Below are positions 1 through 9,368 of a DNA stretch of 64,000 bases, in pieces. Under the pieces are notes generated by a model, which was not told where the DNA came from, ran no database searches, and worked only from the letters and a program-made list of their open reading frames with translations. Every line of letters begins with the position of its first letter. Position 1 is the first letter of the stretch. Position numbers and translations under genes: made by a program. Source of the DNA: JAABTH01 sp964492615 (GTDB lineage: Bacteria; Bacillota; Dethiobacteria; DTU022); the NCBI GenBank assembly GCA_964492615.1, contig CAZBKZ010000005.1, positions 1 through 64,000 of the forward strand. Reading direction: 5' to 3'.

Positions 1-779
1 GCGATATCATTGATATTGTGATAATGTCGTATGTTTTTTATCGTTTAATCCTGATAATTCGCGGTACCAGGGCAGAACAGCTGGTTAAAGGGTTGATCAT
101 TCTTCTTCTTGCCATGGTAATCAGTGATCAGGTTGGTTTTGATGCATTCAACTGGACCCTGCGCCAGGTTATGACAATCGGCTTAATTGCTATTCCAATT
201 GTTTTCCAGCCGGAGCTGCGCCGGGCCCTTGAACACCTGGGCCGTGGGAAGATATTTAAAACACCTTACTGGAACTGGAGCGCCCAGGATTTTGACAACA
301 TGCTTAACGAGTTAACCAAGGCTATACCGGTTCTTGTTAAAAAGCGGATCGGTGCGCTCATAGTTATAGAACGAACAACCGGTCTTAAAGACTGGGTCAG
401 TACAGGTATACCCGTTGAGGGAATAGTCACCGCTGAGCTGCTGATTAATATTTTCTTTCCCCGCAGCCCCCTTCATGACGGAGCGGTAATCATACAGGGC
501 AACCAGATAGTGGCAGCAGGTTGTTATCTGCCTCTGACCGAAGATCCCACATTAAGTAAAGAGCTGGGCACCAGGCACCGGGCAGCAATAGGTATAAGTG
601 AGAATTCTGATGCAGTCGCCATAGTAATATCTGAAGAAACGGGTATAGTATCAATAGCCCATGACGGAGTTCTGACCCGCTACCTTGATGAGAAAAAACT
701 GAGAAATGTTCTTCGTGAGCTATTGTCTCCCGAACGTAATGAGGGGTTAAGTTTTTGGTCCCGGAGGGCGAATAAGTAA
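1..779 (+). CDS. cdaA: Diadenylate cyclase CdaA, 5' end missing
   Basis: This is a membrane-bound DisA_N-type cyclase that makes c-di-AMP from two ATP. The catalytic motifs are visible: the DGA motif in LHDGAVII and the RHR motif in GTRHRAAIG. The N-terminus is hydrophobic, as in CdaA. The reading frame is open to the left edge. Upstream of the GTG at 18 it reads D-I-I-D-I, which continues the conserved CdaA segment before the YVFYR motif, so the true start lies outside the window and GTG 18 is not the start. It is followed after 2 bases by cdaR and then glmM and glmS, the standard Bacillota order that links c-di-AMP to peptidoglycan precursor supply. Confidence 0.96.
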   Translation, partial: DIIDIVIMSYVFYRLILIIRGTRAEQLVKGLIILLLAMVISDQVGFDAFNWTLRQVMTIGLIAIPIVFQPELRRALEHLGRGKIFKTPYWNWSAQDFDNMLNELTKAIPVLVKKRIGALIVIERTTGLKDWVSTGIPVEGIVTAELLINIFFPRSPLHDGAVIIQGNQIVAAGCYLPLTEDPTLSKELGTRHRAAIGISENSDAVAIVISEETGIVSIAHDGVLTRYLDEKKLRNVLRELLSPERNEGLSFWSRRANK

Positions 780-781
780 TT

Positions 782-1477
782 ATGGATAATTTTTTACGCA
801 GCAACAACTTGGTTCGAATTATATCTTTATTTCTGGCAGTTATCCTCTGGCTGTTTGTCACGGGAGACAAAATAACCCGGACGACGCCGTCGCGAAAAGT
901 ATGGCAGGATGTTCCCTTGCGCATTGAAAACCTTAATCAGAACTATGTTGTAACCGATATACCTTCTTCAATAAATGTTACGCTGGAAGGACTTCCTGAA
1001 GCATTTGAAGATTTACCGGTTAACGAAATTGATGCTTTTGTAGATCTGTCAAACAAAGAAGCCGGTAACCACCTGGTTCGTGTCCAGGGAGCTCCTCCAC
1101 GTGGGCTGACCCTGGTCCTGCTTGAACCGGAACAGGTAAGGGTTTCGATAGAAGAATATCGAAGTGAAGATTTTGAACTGGAAGTTGAACTAGTGGGAGA
1201 GCCGGCAAACGGATGGATCTTGGCAGATTTCTCAGTAACCCCGGAAGAGGTGTTGATCGGTGCGCCACATTCAATTTTTGAGCGAATCAGCCGTGTAGTA
1301 TTGCTGGTTGATATAACAGGGATGCGTCTAATCGAGAGTATCGAGGCCACTCCGGTTGTTTATGATGAAGAGGGGAGCAGGGTTAACGGTATGGATATTG
1401 ATCCCTCCCTGATTACAGTGCGTTTGGAGTTTGAGAGAGAGGTAGAACCGGAACAGACAGATGAAACTGAAAGTTAA
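782..1477 (+). CDS. cdaR: CdaA regulatory protein CdaR (YbbR-domain)
   Basis: CdaR is the extracytoplasmic partner and regulator of CdaA. The protein has one N-terminal membrane segment (about residues 9-28, ending in WLFVTG) followed by beta-rich YbbR repeats. At 231 residues it is shorter than the four-repeat B. subtilis protein and probably has two repeats. The start follows the cdaA stop by 2 bases, so the two are translationally linked. The acidic C-terminus (EPEQTDETES) looks disordered. Assignment rests on position and the YbbR pattern. Confidence 0.88.
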   Translation: MDNFLRSNNLVRIISLFLAVILWLFVTGDKITRTTPSRKVWQDVPLRIENLNQNYVVTDIPSSINVTLEGLPEAFEDLPVNEIDAFVDLSNKEAGNHLVRVQGAPPRGLTLVLLEPEQVRVSIEEYRSEDFELEVELVGEPANGWILADFSVTPEEVLIGAPHSIFERISRVVLLVDITGMRLIESIEATPVVYDEEGSRVNGMDIDPSLITVRLEFEREVEPEQTDETES

Positions 1478-1493
1478 ATAAGGGGGATTCTTT

Positions 1494-2834
1494 TTGGGGA
1501 AACTATTTGGAACTGATGGAATCAGGGGTGTGGCCAACCGTGAATTAACCCCTGAGCTTGCTTTTAAAATTGGAAGAATTACAGCCTGGCTGCTGGGTCG
1601 TAATATTGAAAACCCGGTTTTTTTGATCGGGAAAGATACACGTCTCTCCGGGGCCATGCTGGAAAGTGCTCTGACGGCCGGTATAACGTCTGCAGGTGGG
1701 GAGGTGCATCTGCTGGGCATAACTTCAAGCCCCTCAGTAGCTTACCTTACCAGGCGGTTTTCCGCAGCTGCTGGAATAGTTGTTTCTGCCTCTCACAACC
1801 CGATTGAAGATAACGGGCTGAAAATATTTAACAGCAGTGGGTATAAACTTTCCGATGCCGTAGAGAATGAGATTGAAGAAATTTATTTCAGCGAGACTGG
1901 TCAGCTTTCACGTCCGGAAGGGGCAGGGGTTGGGCAGGTAATAGAAGGCGCTGATGAAGTGAGGCAGTATTTCGATTTTCTGCATGATCTATCTGTTCCC
2001 CTGTCCGGCTTAAAAGTTGTTGCTGATTGTGCTCATGGAGCGGTTTGCCGTATAGCCGGGGATCTGCTTGGTGAACTCGGCGCTGATATGGTCATGCTGC
2101 ACGACAGTCCGGATGGAACTAAAATTAATGTCAGGTGTGGTGCAACTGATACCGGGGATTTACAAAAAGCTGTTGTTGAAAACAATGCAGCGCTTGGTCT
2201 GGCTTTCGACGGGGATGCCGACCGGCTGATAGCCGTCGATGAAAAGGGCAATGTTGTTGATGGTGATGCTGTGATGGCTGTATGTGCCTTAAGTATGCTG
2301 CAAAAAGATACATTGAAGAATAATACCCTTGTAACTACCGTAATGAGTAACGGAGGGCTTGATATCCTTGCTGAACACAACCGGATAACTGTTGTCCGTA
2401 CAGCTGTGGGTGACCGCTATGTTTTAGAGAAAATGCTTGAAGGCGGGTTTAACCTCGGCGGGGAGCAGTCTGGTCATATAATCTTCTCTGATCACGCCAC
2501 CACGGGGGACGGTCTTTTAACTGCCATTGAATTGCTGAAAATAGTTCAGGAAAAACAGCGTCCCCTTTCAGAACTTGCCTCGGTTTTGGAAAGGCTTCCA
2601 CAGGTTTTAGTTAATCAAAAAGTAGGCAGTAAAAATGGCTGGTCTGAAAACCCCAGGATCAGGGAGGCTCTCAGAAAAGTTGAAGCAGAGCTCGGTCGGC
2701 ATGGACGGATTCTTGTTCGTCCTTCGGGAACAGAACCGAAAATACGGGTTATGATTGAGGCCCCGTTGGAACAGGATAAACTGGAAGAATACGCTTTTTC
2801 ACTGGCCAATGTTATTGCCAGGGAGCAGGGGTAA
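1494..2834 (+). CDS. glmM: Phosphoglucosamine mutase GlmM
   Basis: GlmM converts glucosamine-6-phosphate to glucosamine-1-phosphate for UDP-GlcNAc synthesis. The start is TTG at 1494 behind AAGGGGG. The protein has the start motif GKLFGTDGIRG, the phosphoserine loop VSASHNPIEDNG (catalytic Ser about residue 100), the metal loop DGDADR, and the phosphate-binding RPSGTEPKIRVM near the C-terminus. Its 446 residues are the normal length. In Bacillota the CdaA-CdaR complex binds GlmM, which fits the 16-base gap to cdaR. Confidence 0.97.
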   Translation: MGKLFGTDGIRGVANRELTPELAFKIGRITAWLLGRNIENPVFLIGKDTRLSGAMLESALTAGITSAGGEVHLLGITSSPSVAYLTRRFSAAAGIVVSASHNPIEDNGLKIFNSSGYKLSDAVENEIEEIYFSETGQLSRPEGAGVGQVIEGADEVRQYFDFLHDLSVPLSGLKVVADCAHGAVCRIAGDLLGELGADMVMLHDSPDGTKINVRCGATDTGDLQKAVVENNAALGLAFDGDADRLIAVDEKGNVVDGDAVMAVCALSMLQKDTLKNNTLVTTVMSNGGLDILAEHNRITVVRTAVGDRYVLEKMLEGGFNLGGEQSGHIIFSDHATTGDGLLTAIELLKIVQEKQRPLSELASVLERLPQVLVNQKVGSKNGWSENPRIREALRKVEAELGRHGRILVRPSGTEPKIRVMIEAPLEQDKLEEYAFSLANVIAREQG

Positions 2835-2917
2835 AAGCTGATTATTGAATAGATAAAGGGAATATCCGGTTAAATTGCCTGCCCGGAAGAACCTAAACTT
2901 TAACTGGGGGAATTAGG

Positions 2918-4753
2918 ATGTGTGGTATTGTCGGTTATGCGGGAAGGAAAAATGCTTCCTCAATAATTATAGATGGATTGAAAAAACTTGAATACCGCGG
3001 TTATGATTCAGCAGGATTGGCCCTTCAAGTGGATGGCAAACTTATTGTCACCAAGGCTGCCGGGTCGGTTGCGTCCCTGGAGTCCAGGCTTGACCTTTCT
3101 GTTGAGTCAATCGTGGGTATCGGCCATACCCGCTGGGCAACTCACGGGGGGCCATCAGATGAAAATGCTCACCCGCATAGCAGTTGCAATGGCGAGATAG
3201 CCCTCATTCATAATGGTATTATCGAGAATTATCAAGTCTTAAAAAATGAACTAATGAAGGGAAACCGCCATCATTTTAGTTCAGAAACTGACTCTGAAGT
3301 GCTTGTCCACCTGATTGAAGAGTATTATAGTGGCGATTTGCTTGCTGCCGTTCGCAAAGCTCTGGAAAGGGTTACGGGTTCCTACGGACTGGTGGTGCTT
3401 TCATCCTGTGAACCGGGGCGGATTGTTTGCGCCCGTCGCGATAACCCGCTGGTTATCGGCATTGGTGAAAAAGAAAACTTTGTAGCCTCTGATATTCCGG
3501 CCTTATTATCCCATACACGCAAAGCCCTGATTCTGGAAGATGGAGAAACCGCTTCGGTAACTGCCGACCGGGTTGAGCTTTTTGACAGTAGCGGATCGCC
3601 CCTGGTCCGGGAGTTTTTGAACATATCCTGGGATATTGATGCCGCGGAAAAAGGCGGCTTTGAACATTTTATGCTTAAGGAAATTATGGAGCAGCCGGCA
3701 GCTATTAAAGAGACGATGCGCCAGAGAATCGATGCGGAATCAGGGAAAGTAGTTCTAGACGAACTTGGTATTGATCACACTGCCCTAAAGAAGCTGGAAA
3801 GAATTCATATTGTAGCCTGCGGCACGGCTTTTCATGCCGGCCTGCTTGGGAAAAAAGTAATCGAGAAACTGGCTGGAATAGCTGTTAACGTTGATGTTGC
3901 ATCGGAGTTTCGATACGGCCAGCCTCTATTGGGTAAAAATGAACTGGTAATTGTGATCAGCCAGTCCGGTGAAACAGCCGATACTCTGGCTGCCTTACGC
4001 CTGGCCCGGCGGGAAGGATTAAAAACCTTGGCTATTACCAATGTTGTCGGCAGTTCTGTATCGCGGGAAGCCGATCACGTCTTTTACACCTGGGCAGGAC
4101 CGGAAGTAGCGGTTGCCTCCACCAAGGCGTACCTGACCCAGCTAATTGCGCTCTATCTTCTTGCCCTTCACCTGGGTGAATTACGGGGCACTATTACTCA
4201 GGAAACTTACACGAAGCTTATAACTGCTCTCAAATCGCTGCCGGGGCAGCTACAGCAGGTATTAGCAGAAGATAATTTAACAAGATTAAAGGATTACTGC
4301 CGGCATCTTGCCGGTTGGGACAGCGCTTTTTTTGTCGGCAGGGGTTTTGATTATCCCGTAGCCATGGAAGGGGCTCTTAAGTTAAAAGAGATCTCTTATA
4401 TCCAGGCTGAAGCCTATGCTGCCGGTGAGTTAAAGCATGGTCCCCTTGCCCTGATTGTAGAAGGAGTGCCGGTAATAGCCCTTGCTACACAGGAGGCTAT
4501 CCTGGATAAAATATTGAACAACATCCAGGTTGTAAAGGCTCGCGGCGGTAAGGTTTTTGCCATTACCCAGGAAGGTTTTGACATGGTAAGCCCGCATGTG
4601 GATGCAGTACTTTATTTGCCTCGCACTGAAGATATTCTTGCCCCCGTGCTTAGTGCAGTTCCTACCCAGCTTATTGCTTATTATGCTGCTGTAGATCGCG
4701 GAAGCTCGGTTGATAAGCCTCGGAACCTGGCCAAGAGTGTTACCGTGGAATAA
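2918..4753 (+). CDS. glmS: Glutamine--fructose-6-phosphate aminotransferase GlmS
   Basis: GlmS makes glucosamine-6-phosphate from fructose-6-phosphate and glutamine. The protein starts MCGIVGYAG, so Cys2 is the glutaminase nucleophile after Met removal. A class-II amidotransferase domain (1 to about 240) is followed by two SIS sugar-isomerase domains (SQSGETADT; EGALKLKEISY), and the protein ends NLAKSVTVE as the family does. Its 611 residues are normal. The 83-base gap after glmM is too short for, and does not contain, a glmS ribozyme core. Confidence 0.97.
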   Translation: MCGIVGYAGRKNASSIIIDGLKKLEYRGYDSAGLALQVDGKLIVTKAAGSVASLESRLDLSVESIVGIGHTRWATHGGPSDENAHPHSSCNGEIALIHNGIIENYQVLKNELMKGNRHHFSSETDSEVLVHLIEEYYSGDLLAAVRKALERVTGSYGLVVLSSCEPGRIVCARRDNPLVIGIGEKENFVASDIPALLSHTRKALILEDGETASVTADRVELFDSSGSPLVREFLNISWDIDAAEKGGFEHFMLKEIMEQPAAIKETMRQRIDAESGKVVLDELGIDHTALKKLERIHIVACGTAFHAGLLGKKVIEKLAGIAVNVDVASEFRYGQPLLGKNELVIVISQSGETADTLAALRLARREGLKTLAITNVVGSSVSREADHVFYTWAGPEVAVASTKAYLTQLIALYLLALHLGELRGTITQETYTKLITALKSLPGQLQQVLAEDNLTRLKDYCRHLAGWDSAFFVGRGFDYPVAMEGALKLKEISYIQAEAYAAGELKHGPLALIVEGVPVIALATQEAILDKILNNIQVVKARGGKVFAITQEGFDMVSPHVDAVLYLPRTEDILAPVLSAVPTQLIAYYAAVDRGSSVDKPRNLAKSVTVE

Positions 4754-4920
4754 GGTTTTCCAATTGCCTGGATGCTATTTTGGGTTTGCGGTATAATTTA
4801 CCTGGCAGCGGCAATTTGCGATCGTGATCAATTAATAATTGCCATAAGCGTTTTTCACTTATCGCAGTGACTCACTTTCTTCTGCCGCTTAAAGATAAAG
4901 TTCTCACAAAGGAGATTTCT

Positions 4921-6627
4921 ATGACGGAGAGAAATGAAGATGATTTAAAAACAAATTTTATCTATACAATGATCAGGGAAGACCTGGAACGGGGTTTGCT
5001 GGAAGGAACCCAGGTTCATACCCGTTTCCCGCCCGAACCTAATGGTTACCTGCATATCGGACATGCCAAGGCTGTGCTGTTAAATTATGGTATATCAAGA
5101 GACTTTAAAGGCATGTTTAACTTGCGCTTTGATGATACAAACCCGATTAAAGAAGAGCAGGAGTTTGTTGATTCAATTATTGAGGATATTCGCTGGTTGG
5201 GAGCGGAATGGGAAGACAGGCTCTATTTTACTTCTGATTATTTTGAAATTAAGTATGAATTTGCCCTGTGCCTGATCAGGGCCGGCAGGGCATATGTTTG
5301 CGATCTAAGTCCTGAAGAAATCAGAAACTACAGAGGAACTCTTACAGAGCCGGGAAAAGAAAGCCCTTATCGCAAACGTTCTGTTGAAGAGAACCTTGAT
5401 CTTTTCGATCGAATGCGCCGCGGAGAATTTGAAAACGGCAGCAGGGTTCTCAGGGCAAAAATAGACATGACTTCAGGAAATCTAAATATGCGCGACCCGG
5501 TTCTTTACCGTATACTTCACGCTGAACATCATCGCACGGGCGATAATTGGTGTATTTACCCCATGTATGATTTTGATCATCCTTTTTCTGATGCCCTGGA
5601 AGGGATTACTCATTCACTCTGTTCGATAGAATATAGCGATCATCGTCCACTTTATGACTGGATTGTCGATAACGCCATTGAACTGATGCCTGAAGTAATT
5701 AAATTTCGATCAAGACAGACCGAATTTGCCCGCCTGAACATGACTTATACTGTTATGAGCAAGCGGAAATTGAGGAGGCTGGTTGAAGAAAACCATGTGG
5801 CAGGGTGGGATGATCCACGGATGCCTACCATAGCCGGTTTGCGCCGGCGCGGGGTTACCCCTGAAGCAATTGCTGATTTTCAGAATAAAGTGGGCGTTTC
5901 AAGGTCGGATAGTACTGTAGATCTGGCTCTTCTGCAACACTGTATTCGCCAGGATCTGGAATCAAAAGCCAACCGGGTAATGGCGGTTCTGGACCCTGTA
6001 AAAGTAAAAATAATTAACTGGCCTGAAGATAAAACAGAAATGGTCGAAATGGAAAATATGCCTGGTAACAATAGCGCCGGAACAAGAATGGTCCCTTTTT
6101 CCGGAGAAATATTTATCGAACGTGATGACTTCATGGAAGAACCGCCGAAAAAATTTTTCCGCCTTGCTCCGGGCCGGGAAGTGCGCCTGAAGGGAGCTTA
6201 CATAATCTGTTGCGAAGAAATAGTTAAAGATGATGCCGGGAATATTACCGAGCTGCGCTGCAGCTACGATCCCCGCACTAAAAGCAACGAAGATACCAGC
6301 GGTAAAAAAGTAAAAGGAGTTATTCACTGGGTTTCAGTGAAACATGCTGCCAGAATTGATGTCAACCTTTATGACAACCTGTTTACTGTGGAAAATCCTG
6401 AAGAAGATGATGAAAAAGATTTTACTGATCATATCAACCGGCAGTCACTGGTAACCTGTAAAAGTATTCCTGCCGAGCCTGCAGTAGTTGAAGCTGTTCC
6501 CGGGAGCCGTTTCCAGTTTTTACGCAAGGGTTACTTTTACTATGACCCCCGGACTTCAGCTGAAGCGAAACCGGTTTTTAATCGAATTGTTGCCCTGCGG
6601 GACAGCTGGGCCAGGATTAAGAAATAA
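4921..6627 (+). CDS. glnS: Glutaminyl-tRNA synthetase
   Basis: This class-I synthetase charges tRNA-Gln directly. The HIGH motif is in PPEPNGYLHIGHAKA and the KMSKS equivalent is VMSKRKL. The GlnRS/GluRS-type catalytic domain (about 25-335) is followed by the anticodon-binding beta barrels. I chose ATG 4921 because AAAGGAG lies 7 bases upstream; an in-frame start at 4867 would add 18 residues outside the family pattern. GlnRS is uncommon in Bacillota, most of which use GluRS plus GatCAB, so this may be a transferred gene. I saw no T-box (no GGGTGGNACCGCG) upstream. The region 4754-4920 holds a TATAAT at about 4791 and a 7-bp GGCAATT/AATTGCC inverted repeat. Confidence 0.95.
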   Translation: MTERNEDDLKTNFIYTMIREDLERGLLEGTQVHTRFPPEPNGYLHIGHAKAVLLNYGISRDFKGMFNLRFDDTNPIKEEQEFVDSIIEDIRWLGAEWEDRLYFTSDYFEIKYEFALCLIRAGRAYVCDLSPEEIRNYRGTLTEPGKESPYRKRSVEENLDLFDRMRRGEFENGSRVLRAKIDMTSGNLNMRDPVLYRILHAEHHRTGDNWCIYPMYDFDHPFSDALEGITHSLCSIEYSDHRPLYDWIVDNAIELMPEVIKFRSRQTEFARLNMTYTVMSKRKLRRLVEENHVAGWDDPRMPTIAGLRRRGVTPEAIADFQNKVGVSRSDSTVDLALLQHCIRQDLESKANRVMAVLDPVKVKIINWPEDKTEMVEMENMPGNNSAGTRMVPFSGEIFIERDDFMEEPPKKFFRLAPGREVRLKGAYIICCEEIVKDDAGNITELRCSYDPRTKSNEDTSGKKVKGVIHWVSVKHAARIDVNLYDNLFTVENPEEDDEKDFTDHINRQSLVTCKSIPAEPAVVEAVPGSRFQFLRKGYFYYDPRTSAEAKPVFNRIVALRDSWARIKK

Positions 6628-6650
6628 AAAACTATAGTAGCCTAAATAAA

Positions 6651-6691
6651 CAGGGGTACCCTCTTCAGGAATGCCCCTGGTTGTTATTATT
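6651..6691 (+). terminator. Probable terminator after glnS
   Basis: CAGGGG (6651-6656) pairs with CCCCTG (6674-6679) and is followed by TTGTTATTATTT. The stem is short and the T tract interrupted. Confidence 0.5.
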
Positions 6692-6724
6692 TACATTAAT
6701 CCATGGTATAAGTAAGATTAGTTG

Positions 6725-7138
6725 CTAATCAACATTGAGAAACCAGAGCCCGGCAACACGGTTGTCGTCATCAAAAACGACCCTGATATTCATCTTTTCG
6801 CCGTCAAAGGCGGTTAAGGTATTTACTGCCCTGTAGTCTTCTACAGCTTCAACCTTCTTTTCGATCTCGCCCTGGTAAGGTCCGGTTCGGGTTAGAAGGT
6901 TTTGCCAGGCTTTCTCAAGCTGTTTGGTAGGCATTGCTTTCTTCATATCGGTGTTGAAAAAGGAGGCGGCTTTTTCGTAATCCTCTGCCACCAGGTTAGA
7001 AATGAATTGAGCAGAAAGATCGGTAATCTCACCATCCAGAGGCGGCCCAGCAGGCTCAGGTTCACTGCTGCAGGAAACAATAAATAAGGCTGCCGCCACC
7101 AAGCATAGAAGAATATAACTTTTTTTAATAAACATCAT
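6725..7138 (-). CDS. Lipoprotein, DUF3887-like
   Basis: This is a secreted lipoprotein. A positively charged start (MMFIKKSY), a hydrophobic stretch and a lipobox ending IVSC are followed by an acidic linker (EPEPAGPP). The remaining 110 residues resemble the DUF3887/DUF4878-type small alpha+beta fold (LSAQFISNLVAEDYEKAASFF ends a helix pair, then beta strands). I chose 7138 because GGAAG lies just upstream; ATG 7135 is equally possible. The function is unknown; such domains sit outside the membrane and probably bind a ligand or partner. Confidence 0.8.
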   Translation of the reverse strand: MMFIKKSYILLCLVAAALFIVSCSSEPEPAGPPLDGEITDLSAQFISNLVAEDYEKAASFFNTDMKKAMPTKQLEKAWQNLLTRTGPYQGEIEKKVEAVEDYRAVNTLTAFDGEKMNIRVVFDDDNRVAGLWFLNVD

Positions 7139-7251
7139 TATCTTCCTTTCGTCAAGCGATAGGATGTTTTCTTGTCCCATACTATAATAGGATTATTAAC
7201 CTGATATTGCAACAGTATAAACCAAGGGGTAAGAGGACCGGAAGGAGTAAA

Positions 7252-7968
7252 ATGGAAAAGCGTTACACAATAGAGTATAAGAACCGTGTCATCCCATTTA
7301 TCGTTACCAGGAAAAAAGTACGCAACATTAATATCAGGATCAGACCTGATTCCACTGTCTTTGTTTCGGCAAACAAGTTAGTTCCCATTGAATACCTTGA
7401 GGAACTGGTGCTGAAGAAGGCCGAATGGATTATTAAAAACCTGAAAATTATTGATCAAAAAAATAATGGCAGTAACATGCATCACTTCATTTCCGGGGAA
7501 ATAGTCGATTATATGGGCAGAGAGTGTACTCTGCAGGTGATAGAAACTGATCAAATAGCGAAGGCTGAACTTGAAAATGGAATTCTAAAATTATATGTAT
7601 CTCGGGGGAGCAGCCGGGAATGCCGTGAAGAGTTGGTCAATCAGTGGTACAGGGAAGAAGCCATCCCGGTATTTAATAACGCTTTGGAAAGACTGCTTCC
7701 TGTGGTGGCAGCCCATGGAATTGAAAAGCCGGATTTGAGAGTAAGAAGAATGAAAACAAGGTGGGGTTCCTGTTCGTGGGCAAAAGGCAAGATCACGTTA
7801 AACAGTGAATTACTTAAAGTTCCCCAGCCCTGTATTGACTACGTTATCATGCATGAACTGGCTCATTTCAGGCATCACGGGCACGACCAGTCTTTTTATA
7901 GTTTTCTGGATATGGTTATGCCCGACTGGCGGGAACGTAAAAAAATGCTTAAAGAATATTCACTTTAA
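7252..7968 (+). CDS. YgjP-like zinc metallopeptidase (M48/DUF45)
   Basis: The protein carries the gluzincin motif HELAHFRHHGH (about residues 198-208), which supplies two His ligands and the catalytic Glu, preceded by the family signature MKTRWGSCS. Length (238 residues) and layout match YgjP/SprT-like DUF45 hydrolases, which are cytoplasmic and have been linked to nucleic-acid modification systems. Start ATG 7252 has GGAAGGAG upstream. Its 3' end lies 14 bases from the convergent methyltransferase gene. Confidence 0.88.
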   Translation: MEKRYTIEYKNRVIPFIVTRKKVRNINIRIRPDSTVFVSANKLVPIEYLEELVLKKAEWIIKNLKIIDQKNNGSNMHHFISGEIVDYMGRECTLQVIETDQIAKAELENGILKLYVSRGSSRECREELVNQWYREEAIPVFNNALERLLPVVAAHGIEKPDLRVRRMKTRWGSCSWAKGKITLNSELLKVPQPCIDYVIMHELAHFRHHGHDQSFYSFLDMVMPDWRERKKMLKEYSL

Positions 7969-7982
7969 ATCAGGGGATCATT

Positions 7983-8669
7983 TCACCAGAGGCCCGGGAT
8001 CAGGCGGTAAGGTACTTTAACACTGTATTCTTTATACCCTGGAAGTTCTTTTTTTAGAAAAGCATCCTCAAGGGCAGTGCGTATAATGTAACCAATAACC
8101 ACAGCCATGGCTGGGATTAAAGCCTGATGGGAGCCGAGAATGAAAGGTGTTGCCGCTATACTGATTATTCCACCGCTATAACCGGGATGACGGATATACT
8201 TGTAAGGTCCTCCACCGGCCACTTGGTGATTTCGTTCATGCTGAATACGCACAGTGGCTGAAAAGTAATTGTTTGCAGCCATTGACCATGTTCCCAGCAG
8301 GCCTCCCAGGATAAAAACCAGGAGGGCGAAAGATGATACAGCAGCATTGAAATCGCCGGACCATCCTAACCTTCTGTCTAACCCTGCTATTATCAGGGTC
8401 AACAGGGGACCGATAATTGCGACAAATACAGACAGGTAAGTATCCCACTTTTCTGTTCCTTCCTGCATTTGGGAACGTTCAGCAAGTAACCTGCTATCCG
8501 TAAACAGACCGTTTGCGGCAATAATTAAAAGCATGGATGCCAGATAAAACCATGCGGCGCTCCAGTTATATTCACCGGCAGTTAAGAAAAGCGCCAGGGC
8601 GCTGATCAGAAGGCCCAGTATATATTTTACCCACCATTTGCCAACTCCTGCAGGTTTATTATTTTGCAT
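7983..8669 (-). CDS. Isoprenylcysteine/phospholipid methyltransferase-like membrane protein
   Basis: An integral membrane protein of 228 residues with about six hydrophobic segments and the ICMT/PEMT C-terminal signature: YIRHPGYSGG, then LKKELPGYKEY near the end. These residues form the SAM-binding site in this family. The substrate cannot be read from the sequence. Start ATG 8669 has AAAGGAGA 11 bases upstream; a longer frame to 8741 lacks a ribosome binding site. Confidence 0.82.
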   Translation of the reverse strand: MQNNKPAGVGKWWVKYILGLLISALALFLTAGEYNWSAAWFYLASMLLIIAANGLFTDSRLLAERSQMQEGTEKWDTYLSVFVAIIGPLLTLIIAGLDRRLGWSGDFNAAVSSFALLVFILGGLLGTWSMAANNYFSATVRIQHERNHQVAGGGPYKYIRHPGYSGGIISIAATPFILGSHQALIPAMAVVIGYIIRTALEDAFLKKELPGYKEYSVKVPYRLIPGLW

Positions 8670-8814
8670 GGTGAATATTATCTCCTTTTGCAGTAAATGT
8701 AATATGTCAGGGTATGGCAATAACAGGAATGGGGACAGCATTTATTCTTATGCACTCCCCTGATGTCGGTTTGCACCTGGCTAAACTGTTAAAGCCTGTG
8801 CCTAAAAGACATTT

Positions 8815-9171
8815 TTAAAAATAGTTATACATGGTAAAACCAAGAGCCAGGCTGAGCAAGATCAAAATTAAGGCCAGGGCCAGGCTGATAATAATTAAGA
8901 TTCCCTGCACTTTAAAATAAGTATTCAGGTTCGAGGTAAAAAGGTTAAACTGGGTTGGGTCAACCTCATCGGTGGGGCTTGCTACCAGGGTGTCTGCATT
9001 TTGCTGGGCGCTGCGCAGTTTAATGCCCAGTATGACCATGATAACGCCCGGAATGGCACCTATAACAAAAGCAAAAACCCCGGCAATGGCAGACAGAACC
9101 CCGGCGATAATTGTCATAATACCGACAAAACCCATCCATCCACTTAGCTGTTTTAATGTTTCCCTGTCCAT
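8815..9171 (-). CDS. Small membrane protein, DUF5362-like
   Basis: 118 residues with a paired N-terminal hydrophobic region (about 12-50, Gly/Ala/Ile rich), a polar middle and a C-terminal membrane segment (about 90-115). The pattern matches DUF5362-type proteins. GAAAGGAGA precedes ATG 9171. Function unknown. Confidence 0.72.
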   Translation of the reverse strand: MDRETLKQLSGWMGFVGIMTIIAGVLSAIAGVFAFVIGAIPGVIMVILGIKLRSAQQNADTLVASPTDEVDPTQFNLFTSNLNTYFKVQGILIIISLALALILILLSLALGFTMYNYF

Positions 9172-9270
9172 ATTATTCTCCTTTCAAATAATGCTGCTTA
9201 AATAATTCTTTATCATTTTGCAGTTTACCTTTTTTTCCGTGTATTGATTAAGAACAGGTCAATGTTTATG

Positions 9271-9337
9271 ATAACAGAAAAAAATAATTGTATAACAGAA
9301 AAATTTTATTTACAAACAATAAATTTTATCCTATAAT
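9271..9337 (+). promoter_or_regulatory. Promoter and tandem repeat upstream of DUF2975/HTH pair
   Basis: TTTACA (9309-9314), 17 bases, TATAAT (9332-9337). Just upstream ATAACAGAAAAA occurs twice, at 9271-9282 and 9292-9303, a 21-base period (two helical turns), as expected for a regulator bound on one DNA face. Confidence 0.65.
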
Positions 9338-9368
9338 GATGTCACACCAGAAAAAGGAGTGGTAAAAC

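Noticed and set aside
2835..2917. glmS ribozyme
   Set aside because: The gap is only 83 bases and lacks the conserved core (AGCGCC and partner segments).
4754..4920. T-box leader before glnS
   Set aside because: No T-box sequence and no Stem I-like structure; only a short inverted repeat is present.
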